A stretch of 64,000 nucleotides of DNA from 630D-37 sp037478835. GTDB taxonomy: Bacteria; Chloroflexota; Anaerolineae; Anaerolineales; Villigracilaceae. Both the position numbers and the translations under genes were made by a program. The notes beneath the pieces are model-generated. The model did no database searches and was not told the DNA's origin. It worked only from the letters and a program-made list of their open reading frames with translations. Shown here piece after piece: positions 57,874 to 64,000 of the stretch (position 1 is the first letter of the stretch; the number at the start of each line of letters is the position of its first letter). Location of the stretch: assembly GCA_037478835.1 (NCBI GenBank), contig JBBFLV010000003.1, positions 1 through 64,000 of the forward strand. The letters run 5' to 3'.

Positions 57874-58875
57874 ATGCTCAAACGTGTATTCGTTTTGCTG
57901 ATGCTCCTTGCGGCGGTGGCCTGCGGCCCGGAAACAGTCGCCGTGCCAACCCCTGCTTCAACGGCGGAACCTACCACCGTTCCGCTTACACGCATTCGTT
58001 TGCCCATGGGATACATTCCCAATGTCCAGTTCGCGCCGTTCTACGTGGCGGTGGAAAAGGAGTATTTCCGTCAGGAAGGATTGGAACTGGAATTCGATTA
58101 TTCTTTTGAGACGAACGGTGTGGCGCTGGTGGGGGCGAATGAGCTGCCCTTTGCCGTCGTTTCCGGGGAGCAGGTGCTCCTAGCACGCGCTCAAGGATTG
58201 CCGGTGGTCTACGTGACCGCCTGGTATCAGCAGTTCCCGGTCTCGGTGGTGGCGAAGGCGGAGGAAGGGATCCGTGCCCCGGCCGATCTGCGTGGCAAAA
58301 AGATCGGTCTGCCGGGGCTGTTCGGTGCGACGTACGTCGGCCTTTCGGCGCTGTTGCACACGGCCGGATTGAAGGAAGTGGATGTAACGCTCGATGCGAT
58401 CGGCTTCAACCAGATCGAAGCGCTGCTCAGTGGTCAGGAGCAGGTGGTGGTCGGATATTCGACCAACGAGCCGATCCAGCTGCGTGCCCAAGGGATCGAG
58501 ATCACCGAGCTGCGGGTGGCCGATTATGTGAACCTGGCCTCGAACGGGATCATCACCAACGAGAAGCAGATCGCCGAAAATCCGCTTCTGATCCGCCGTT
58601 TTGTGCGCGCCTTTTTGCGCGGTCTCCAGGATACGATCGCCGATCCGGAGGAGGCCTATGAGATCAGCAAGAAGTATGTAGAGAATTTGGCACAAGCCGA
58701 TGAAAAGGTGCAGAAAGAGGTGCTCCGGCAATCGATCGCCATGTGGCAGGCCGAGCGCCTGGGATATGCCGATCCGCAGGCCTGGGAGAACATGCACCAA
58801 ACATTGCTGACCATGGGATTGTTGGCACAGCCCTTGGATGTGCAAAAGGCTTTCACGAACGATTTTCTCCCCTGA
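57874..58875 (+). CDS. ribY: Riboflavin-binding ABC transporter lipoprotein (RibY-like)
   Basis: 333 residues from ATG 57874 behind GGAGGTTCTCTG. Lipobox VLLMLLAAVAC, then a Pro/Thr-rich linker. The body is an NMT1/THI5-like binding fold (PMGYIPNVQFAPFYVAVEKEYFRQEGLELEFDYSFETNGVALVGANELPFAVVSGEQVLLARAQGLPVVYVTAW). These proteins bind pyrimidine or flavin-like ligands. Operon with the permease and the ATPase. Confidence 0.85.
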   Translation: MLKRVFVLLMLLAAVACGPETVAVPTPASTAEPTTVPLTRIRLPMGYIPNVQFAPFYVAVEKEYFRQEGLELEFDYSFETNGVALVGANELPFAVVSGEQVLLARAQGLPVVYVTAWYQQFPVSVVAKAEEGIRAPADLRGKKIGLPGLFGATYVGLSALLHTAGLKEVDVTLDAIGFNQIEALLSGQEQVVVGYSTNEPIQLRAQGIEITELRVADYVNLASNGIITNEKQIAENPLLIRRFVRAFLRGLQDTIADPEEAYEISKKYVENLAQADEKVQKEVLRQSIAMWQAERLGYADPQAWENMHQTLLTMGLLAQPLDVQKAFTNDFLP

Positions 58876-58883
58876 GATGAGAT

Positions 58884-59675
58884 ATGAGCGCCCGTGACCG
58901 AACGCCCGTGCTCGAAGTGCGCAACCTGAGCGCCGTTTTCGCCGATGGCAACAACGGACCTCTCCAGGCGCTGGAGCATCTTTCCTTCTCGGTCTGCGCG
59001 CAGGAATTTTTGTGCATTTTGGGGCCTTCCGGCAGCGGAAAGAGCACCCTCCTGCGTATTCTGGCCGGCCTTCTCCCTCCCACCGAGGGCGAAGTGCGCT
59101 TTGCCGGGGGGCAGCGCCCGCGCATCGGTATGGTGTTTCAGCAGGCGAATCTCATGCCCTGGCGCACGGTGCTGGGCAATATCCTGCTGCCGCTCGAACT
59201 GATGGGGGTGAAGCGGTCGCAGGCAGAGGCCCAGGCGCGGGAATTGATCGAATTGGTCGGTCTGCAGGGATTTGAGCATGCCTGGCCGCGCGATCTTTCC
59301 GGCGGCATGGCACAGCGGGTGGCACTGGCACGGGCGCTCATCCACGATCCGGACCTGTTGCTGCTAGATGAGCCGTTCGGCTCGCTGGATGCCCTGACGC
59401 GCGAGCGGATGTGGGATGAACTCTCCCGCATTTGGCAGGCGCGCCAGAAAACGGTGATCATGGTCACGCATTCGATCTCCGAGGCCCTTTTTCTGGCCGA
59501 TCGCATCCTGGTATTGACGCCGCGTCCGGGACGTCTGCGCATGGAGATGAAGGTAGACCTGCCGCGCCCTCGCCACGATGAGATGCGCTACAGCGCGCAT
59601 TTCGTCAAGCTGGCGCGCACGCTCAAAGCCGTGATCGGTACCGAAGAGGCCTCACCAGGTCCAAAGCAGCCATAA
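58884..59675 (+). CDS. Riboflavin ABC transporter ATPase
   Basis: 263 residues. Walker A GPSGSGKST at 47-55, Q-loop FQQANLMPW, signature LSGGMAQR at 138-145, Walker B LLLLDEP at 157-163, and the switch His in VTHSISEAL. Belongs to the SsuB/TauB/ThiZ family of ATPases; energises the RibXY-like transporter. The 3' end overlaps the DUF456 gene on the other strand by 24 bp. Confidence 0.9.
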   Translation: MSARDRTPVLEVRNLSAVFADGNNGPLQALEHLSFSVCAQEFLCILGPSGSGKSTLLRILAGLLPPTEGEVRFAGGQRPRIGMVFQQANLMPWRTVLGNILLPLELMGVKRSQAEAQARELIELVGLQGFEHAWPRDLSGGMAQRVALARALIHDPDLLLLDEPFGSLDALTRERMWDELSRIWQARQKTVIMVTHSISEALFLADRILVLTPRPGRLRMEMKVDLPRPRHDEMRYSAHFVKLARTLKAVIGTEEASPGPKQP

Positions 59676-60155
59676 GGCGATCATCGCCAACCCGATCAAG
59701 AAGCGGATGCCTTGCGCCAATCCCCAACCGCCGATCATGGCCTTGAAGCGTTGCCAAGCCTGATCGGCATCGCGGTTCAGGCGCAGGTATTCCACCAGGA
59801 AGAGCGTGGCCGGCGCAGCCAGGAGCCCTAGGAGCGGGGTAAACAGGAGACTGGCAATCACTCCGGCCAGGAAGGCCAAGGCAATCGAAAGCCAGGAAGC
59901 GCCTCCCTGACGGGACTTGGCGGCGATGATGAGGTTGTCGATCACGCTTCCCACGATCATCAGCAACGTGATCAGGCTGAAGATCACGATGCCTTGCAGA
60001 TCGAACAGGCCGCGCACCAGGGCATAGATCAGCGCCGCCAGCCAGATCACCACCAGGCCGGGATAGATCGGCAGGATCAGCCCTACCAGGCTGAAGAGCA
60101 TGACCAAGAGGGTCAGTGCATAGAGGAATGCCTGCCCGAATTGTTCCAGGGACAT
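59652..60155 (-). CDS. DUF456 domain membrane protein
   Basis: 167 residues from ATG 60155; a TTG two codons upstream is possible. Four or five membrane segments (LLVMLFSLVGLILPIYPGLVVIWLAALIYALV..., GSVIDNLIIAAKSRQGGASWLSIALAFLAGVIASLLFTPLLGLLAAPATLFLVEYLR), the DUF456 pattern. Function unknown. It starts two bases after the serS stop and is likely co-transcribed with it. Confidence 0.85.
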   Translation of the reverse strand: MSLEQFGQAFLYALTLLVMLFSLVGLILPIYPGLVVIWLAALIYALVRGLFDLQGIVIFSLITLLMIVGSVIDNLIIAAKSRQGGASWLSIALAFLAGVIASLLFTPLLGLLAAPATLFLVEYLRLNRDADQAWQRFKAMIGGWGLAQGIRFLIGLAMIALWLLWTW

Positions 60156-60157
60156 GC

Positions 60158-61435
60158 TCAAGCCTCAGGGCGGATGACTTCAATGCCACCCATCCACGGA
60201 CGCAAGACTTCCGGGACGACGATCGAGCCATCGGCTTGTTGGTAGTTTTCCATCACTGCGATCAGTGTGCGCGGCAGGCCCAAGCCGGAACCGTTCAAGG
60301 TATGCACAAAGCGTGCCCGGCCACCGTTCTGCGGACGATATTTGATGTTTGCTCGTCGCGCCTGGAAGTCGGTCACGTTGGAAACCGAAGAGACTTCCAG
60401 CCATTCACCGCATCCCGGTGCCCAGACCTCAATATCATAGGTGATCGCCGAAGCGAATCCGAGATCGCCGGTGCACAGCTGCTTAACGCGATAGGGCAAA
60501 CCGAGCAACGCGCAGGTTTCCTCCGCATCGGCGCGCATCTTCTCCAGCAGGTCGTTCGATTCTTCAGGGCGGCAGAAGATGTACATTTCGACCTTATCGA
60601 ACTGGTGACCACGCTTAATGCCGCGCACATCGCGCCCGGCGCTCATCTTCTCGCGGCGGAAGCAGGGCGTGTAGGCTGTGTAAAGGAGCGGGAGCTGCGC
60701 TTCTTCCAGGATTTCATCCATGTGCAGGCCGGTGAGAGGAACTTCGGCGGTGGGCACCATCCACAGGTCCTCTTCGTGGTCTTTGTAGAGATTTTCGGCG
60801 AATTTCGGCAGCTGACCGGCACCATAGAGTACCGCGCCTTTAACCATGAAGGGAGGATACTTCTCCAAGTAGCCTTGGCGGGCATGGAGATCGAGCATGA
60901 AGGCGATCAGCGCCCGTTGCAGGCGCGCACCGGCGCCGCTCAGCACGTAGAAGCGTGAACCGCTGATCTTCACGCCGCGCTCGAAGTCGATGATCCCTAG
61001 TTGCGGCCCGAGGTCCCAATGCGCTTTCGGCTCGAAGTCGAAGCGCGGCGGCTCGCCTACTTGGCGCACAACGACGTTTTCGTTCTCATCTTTGCCGATC
61101 GGGACGCGAGGATCGGGGATATTCGGGATGGTGGCCAGCGTGGCCTGCAACTGTTCTTCAACACCTTTGAGATCGGCATCCAGCGCGTCGATCCGTTCGC
61201 CGAGTGCACGCATAGCGGCGATCTTTTCCTGGCGCGCTGCGGCATCTTTCATCGCCCCGATCTCTTTTGAGACGGCGTTGCGTTCCGCTTTCAGTTGCTC
61301 CACCTCGGCGATCAGGGCGCGGCGCCGGCGATCGAGTTCCAACACCGCATCTACCGGCGCATCGTCCATTTGGCGGTTGCGCATTGCCGTGCGCACCTCT
61401 TCAGGATGTTCACGGATGAAATTGAGATCGAGCAT
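60158..61435 (-). CDS. serS: Seryl-tRNA synthetase
   Basis: 425 residues from ATG 61435, behind AAAAGGAGGTCTTCT; a start eight codons upstream is unneeded. N-terminal coiled-coil arm (about 30-100, RRRALIAEVEQLKAERNAVSKEIGAMKDAAARQEKIAAMRALGERIDALDADLKGVEEQLQ) that reads the long variable arm of tRNA-Ser. Class II motifs 2 (TPCFRREKMSAGRDVRG) and 3 (GSGLGLPRTLIAVMENYQQADG) are intact. Expression controlled by a T-box. Confidence 0.97.
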   Translation of the reverse strand: MLDLNFIREHPEEVRTAMRNRQMDDAPVDAVLELDRRRRALIAEVEQLKAERNAVSKEIGAMKDAAARQEKIAAMRALGERIDALDADLKGVEEQLQATLATIPNIPDPRVPIGKDENENVVVRQVGEPPRFDFEPKAHWDLGPQLGIIDFERGVKISGSRFYVLSGAGARLQRALIAFMLDLHARQGYLEKYPPFMVKGAVLYGAGQLPKFAENLYKDHEEDLWMVPTAEVPLTGLHMDEILEEAQLPLLYTAYTPCFRREKMSAGRDVRGIKRGHQFDKVEMYIFCRPEESNDLLEKMRADAEETCALLGLPYRVKQLCTGDLGFASAITYDIEVWAPGCGEWLEVSSVSNVTDFQARRANIKYRPQNGGRARFVHTLNGSGLGLPRTLIAVMENYQQADGSIVVPEVLRPWMGGIEVIRPEA

Positions 61436-61464
61436 AGAAGACCTCCTTTTGAAAAGCATGGTGA

Positions 61465-61712
61465 AATCAAAAGACGCCCCGTCGTGCAGGACGAGGGGCG
61501 TCTCGTGGTGCCACCTGCTTTCGTCACAGGGATGCTGTGACCTCGTGTGCGCGCTATCGGGCGCATCCCGTCTCCCTTATGGCGGAGCCTCTGCGGGAGC
61601 GGCCTGCCCTTGCGGGCGCCGGAGTGGATTTCCCTGCTGGACCTCCTGCCTTGCACCGACCGGCAGGTCTCTGGGTAAGGAAGCAGGTACTTGGTTCCGG
61701 GCCGGCCTTGGA
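61465..61712 (-). promoter_or_regulatory. T-box riboswitch for serS
   Basis: On the minus strand the T-box AGGTGGCACCACGAG (61516-61502) is followed by a terminator AGACGCCCC (61503-61495)/GGGGCGTCT (61480-61472) with T-run at 61471-61469. Upstream, CCTGCT/AGCAGG and GACCTGCC/GGCAGG arms form a stem I region (about 61690-61620). The UGGC in the T-box pairs with GCCA, matching the G discriminator of tRNA-Ser. I could not place the specifier codon with certainty; UCC or AGC are candidates. Confidence 0.9.
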
Positions 61713-61720
61713 GTAATGCT

Positions 61721-61726
61721 ATTATA
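61721..61726 (-). promoter_or_regulatory. Extended -10 promoter of the serS T-box transcript
   Basis: Minus strand TGATATAAT (TATAAT at 61726-61721 with an upstream TG). Start near 61714, giving a leader of about 280 bases. No -35 consensus is seen. Confidence 0.65.
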
Positions 61727-61762
61727 TCACGAGAAGGACAAACTTCCGTGAAGGCCCAAACC

Positions 61763-62803
61763 CTACTCCTCCGGCAGGACCGTCGGAGGAGTATCGAAAA
61801 ATCCTTTGTTCCCCTGGAAGCGAAAATACGTCACCCGTCCCGGCAGGACGCGCACCCAATACTGTTGCTTTTCGCCATCGTATTCAAAGGTCACTTTATA
61901 CACATCGGCCGGCAGATCGCTCAGCACCAGGTTCTCGCGGTAATACGGATCGGGGTTGACCACCCGCGGCCCATAGGTGCGCACGGTATAGATCGCCCGA
62001 CGGGTGATCGAGCTCAGCGTGACGGTCAAAGCAGTCAACGGCTCATCGCGCGCGTTGGCCAGCCGCGCCACCAGCACCCCGCGCCCTTGTGGCGGCACCA
62101 TCCACAACTCCGGGTTGTAGGTCTTGAAAAAGGAGTTCTCGCCCCAACGCACCTCAAAGTGAAGATGGGGCCCGGTCGTCATCCCGGTATCGCCCACCTT
62201 GCCGATCTCCTCCCCACGTTTGACTACCCGTCCCACCACCGTTTCGATACGGCTCAGGTGCGCATAGATCGTATAAAGTGTCTTCCCCTGGTATCCGAAA
62301 TCATGACGAATGGCCACGGCCATGCCGTAAGGGTCCCTATCGTTGCCGGGCGCGCCGCTGAACAGCCCCCAATCTGCCCAGATCACCACACCATCCCCGG
62401 CGGCCAGCACCGGACTCCCCGCCTCGGCCGGAATATCCACACCGGAATGCACCACATCGCCGAAGAATGTGCCTCCGTAGCGATAATCTGCGACCGGCCA
62501 ATTCACCTGATCGGCGGGGATGGGGCGAATAAAGTAAAAGTGATCATGAAGGGATGGGGCCCAGGGCACCGGGTACAAGGGAGGCCGCCAGCCCGAACGA
62601 GGCTCGGCAGCCACCGTGGGCAGGGTGAAGCGCAGCGGTTCCAGGGTGGACGTGGGCGTGGGTGCCGGCAAAAAGAGCACCGTCGTTTCCCCGGCTTCTG
62701 CCAGGAGCGGCGTCGGGGTAGTGCCTGGCGTTGGGACTTGGCGCCCGCAGGCGGTGAGCAGGAAAAAAGCATAGGCCAGGACGAAGAAACCCAGGCGTCT
62801 CAT
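61763..62803 (-). CDS. M23-family peptidase lipoprotein
   Basis: 346 residues from ATG 62803, overlapping the previous gene by four bases. Signal peptide with lipobox LLTAC (Cys19), then a long Pro/Thr-rich linker (20-65). The LytM domain has zinc ligands His119 and Asp123 (HSGVD), His182 (YAHLS) and HLHFE with His213/His215. It cleaves peptidoglycan cross-links in the envelope. A C-terminal beta domain (about 230-346) follows. A longer upstream frame is a Pro/His-rich shadow and is rejected. Confidence 0.88.
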   Translation of the reverse strand: MRRLGFFVLAYAFFLLTACGRQVPTPGTTPTPLLAEAGETTVLFLPAPTPTSTLEPLRFTLPTVAAEPRSGWRPPLYPVPWAPSLHDHFYFIRPIPADQVNWPVADYRYGGTFFGDVVHSGVDIPAEAGSPVLAAGDGVVIWADWGLFSGAPGNDRDPYGMAVAIRHDFGYQGKTLYTIYAHLSRIETVVGRVVKRGEEIGKVGDTGMTTGPHLHFEVRWGENSFFKTYNPELWMVPPQGRGVLVARLANARDEPLTALTVTLSSITRRAIYTVRTYGPRVVNPDPYYRENLVLSDLPADVYKVTFEYDGEKQQYWVRVLPGRVTYFRFQGNKGFFDTPPTVLPEE

Positions 62804-64000
62804 GGCAAGGGGGTGTTGGTCGGAATCGGGGTCGGCGTAGCGCTGGGTGTGCGCGTGGGGCTCGGGGTCCAGGTGGGGCGCGGCGTCCACGTGGGACGGG
62901 GCGTGGGGGTGTAGGTCGCCGTGGGTGTCGGCGTAAGCGTGGGCGGGAGCACCACCGTCGGCGTGATCAGGATATCGGGTGGGTAGAGCTCCAGCATCGC
63001 CTGATGCCAATTTAACCCGCCGCGGAGCACAAACTCGTTGAAACGCGCCCCGCGCACGTAATTCCGCCAATTCGGCAGGGCCGGCAAGCGCTCCCAGCCA
63101 TACGCTTGGGCGAGCGCGGTCAGGTTGATCCAATACCCGCCCGGTACCGGGGCAAAGCCGCCTCCTTGCTCGTAAAGCGCCGGGTCCAGGTTGTAGCGTG
63201 CCCCCAGGTCCCAGGGAGCGTCGGTGAGGGGTTCGCCCGTTCCGCCGGACTGGGTTCGGGTGCGCAGGTAGACCGTCCAGTAGGTCTGACCGGCGATCTC
63301 CTGGGGCACGGCGACCATCCATCCGGCCTCGTTAAGCGCCAAAGGCAGGGCAAAGGCGCGGCCGGTGTAGAGCCAATCCTGCGCATAGCCGGGATCGAGG
63401 GGCACGGTCAGAGGGACGAAGGCATTTTCCAGCGTGCCTAGCGCATCCCAGCCGGCCTCGCGCAAGATGCGCGCCCGTAGCGCCTGAAACGCCTCGTTCA
63501 CGAAATCGTGCAGTTGCGGATAAGGCGCCTGCACATCTCCCAGATCCACCAGGGACCAGCGCGCCTCAGGGGCGCGTGGAGTGAGGATTGGGGACCACAG
63601 AGGCTGAGGGGTAGCCTCGGCGGCCAGGAGATAGGCCTCCGGCAGTGGGAAGGGCAGCGAAGCGGCCATCCAGAGCAGGCCGCGCACCCGGCCGGGCAAA
63701 GGGATGGGCGGCGAGAGGAGATTGCCCTGGCGATCGTAAAAAGCGAGCAAATGGGCTTGGGGTGTTTCCAAGATCACCGCCAAGCGTTGACCCTGCGGGT
63801 CCCAAACGGCGCGATCGCCGCTGCAGAGCCAGCGCGCCGCCTGTTCGGGACGCGTCACATCCCACAGGTAAATGCCGCTCAGCGTGCCATCTTGCGCATT
63901 CGCCGCCCAGAGGAGCGTTCTGCCATCCGCCGACCAGACCGGGTAACGTTCGGTGACCAGGGGAGTTTGGGTCAGGTTGCGGAAGCGCTCGGCGCCGGTT
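62800..64000 (-). CDS. Beta-propeller (TolB/WD40-like) protein, partial at window edge
   Basis: The frame remains open through position 63999. The visible part shows propeller-like repeats (YPVWSADGRTLLWAANAQDG and WDPQGQRLAVIL), a central domain of unknown type (residues 150-310 of the visible part), and a C-terminal low-complexity tail of PTxTPTPRPTWTP-like repeats (about 40 residues). Likely an extracytoplasmic lipoprotein or anchored protein, given the linker-like end; the true start is outside. Coupled to the M23 peptidase gene. Confidence 0.72.
   Translation of the reverse strand, partial: TGAERFRNLTQTPLVTERYPVWSADGRTLLWAANAQDGTLSGIYLWDVTRPEQAARWLCSGDRAVWDPQGQRLAVILETPQAHLLAFYDRQGNLLSPPIPLPGRVRGLLWMAASLPFPLPEAYLLAAEATPQPLWSPILTPRAPEARWSLVDLGDVQAPYPQLHDFVNEAFQALRARILREAGWDALGTLENAFVPLTVPLDPGYAQDWLYTGRAFALPLALNEAGWMVAVPQEIAGQTYWTVYLRTRTQSGGTGEPLTDAPWDLGARYNLDPALYEQGGGFAPVPGGYWINLTALAQAYGWERLPALPNWRNYVRGARFNEFVLRGGLNWHQAMLELYPPDILITPTVVLPPTLTPTPTATYTPTPRPTWTPRPTWTPSPTRTPSATPTPIPTNTPLP

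Noticed and set aside
61763..63322. 519-residue version of the M23 peptidase
   Set aside because: The first 173 codons are a Pro/His/Arg-rich shadow of the next gene; the true start is a lipoprotein signal at 62803.

Overview
The window reads as a chromosomal contig of a GC-rich bacterium, most likely a member of the Chloroflexota (Anaerolineae-like). This is inferred from gene content: an FMN-riboswitch-controlled riboflavin ABC transporter, a bactofilin, a YchF-type ATPase with a GLPQAGKTT P-loop, a membrane-arm complex I cluster with two NuoM copies, and lipoproteins with Pro/Thr-rich linkers. No rRNA is present to confirm it. One tRNA (Leu, anticodon CAA) is present. I saw no CRISPR array, transposase, integrase or phage gene.

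Layout. 0-1.8 kb: a leftward ferric-iron ABC transporter (permease cut by the window edge, binding lipoprotein). 2.2-3.4 kb: yebC-ruvC. 3.4-15.9 kb: mostly leftward housekeeping genes (SDR, phosphatase, rarA, a ProRS-derived protein without its catalytic core, bactofilin, fabI, alkyladenine glycosylase, sugar epimerase, transporters, HAD and MBL hydrolases, CPBP protease). 16.3-24.1 kb: rightward metG behind a transcription attenuator, then an alpha/beta hydrolase, a ParB-like protein, a DapA-like aldolase, an MFS carrier and a heparinase-like protein. 24.1-27.5 kb: an accessory segment with cassette-like small genes and two methyltransferases. 27.6-31.3 kb: ssb, pepF, ychF, tRNA-Leu and a tiny membrane peptide. 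31.5-34.7 kb: two tandem MutS-like ATPases behind a fluoride riboswitch. 34.9-46.9 kb: two paralogous SDR-like proteins, panB, tatA, a PP2C-type phosphatase, a secreted thermolysin-like protease, an XPB/Ssl2-like protein, a lipid kinase, a hydrolase and ruvA. 47.4-56.6 kb: complex I membrane subunits nuoA, H, J, K, L, M, M2, N. 56.7-59.7 kb: FMN riboswitch plus riboflavin ABC transporter. 59.7-64 kb: DUF456 protein, serS behind a T-box, an M23 peptidase lipoprotein and a partial beta-propeller protein.

Regulation stands out. Four RNA-level switches can be read directly: an apparent leader-peptide attenuator for metG with Met codons and mutually exclusive hairpins, a fluoride riboswitch whose pseudoknot strand is also the terminator arm for the MutS-like pair, an FMN riboswitch with terminator, and a Ser T-box with terminator. 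Several promoters have a clear TATAAT box, sometimes with an extended -10 TGn, and at least two starts (metG leader peptide, ruvA) sit where the predicted transcript begins, so leaderless translation is likely in this organism. A degenerate 7-bp-phased repeat occurs in four intergenic places.

The most noteworthy systems are the fluoride-controlled MutS-like pair, the metG attenuator, the double-NuoM complex I with a long NuoL lateral segment, and the ProRS-derived editing/anticodon-binding protein.
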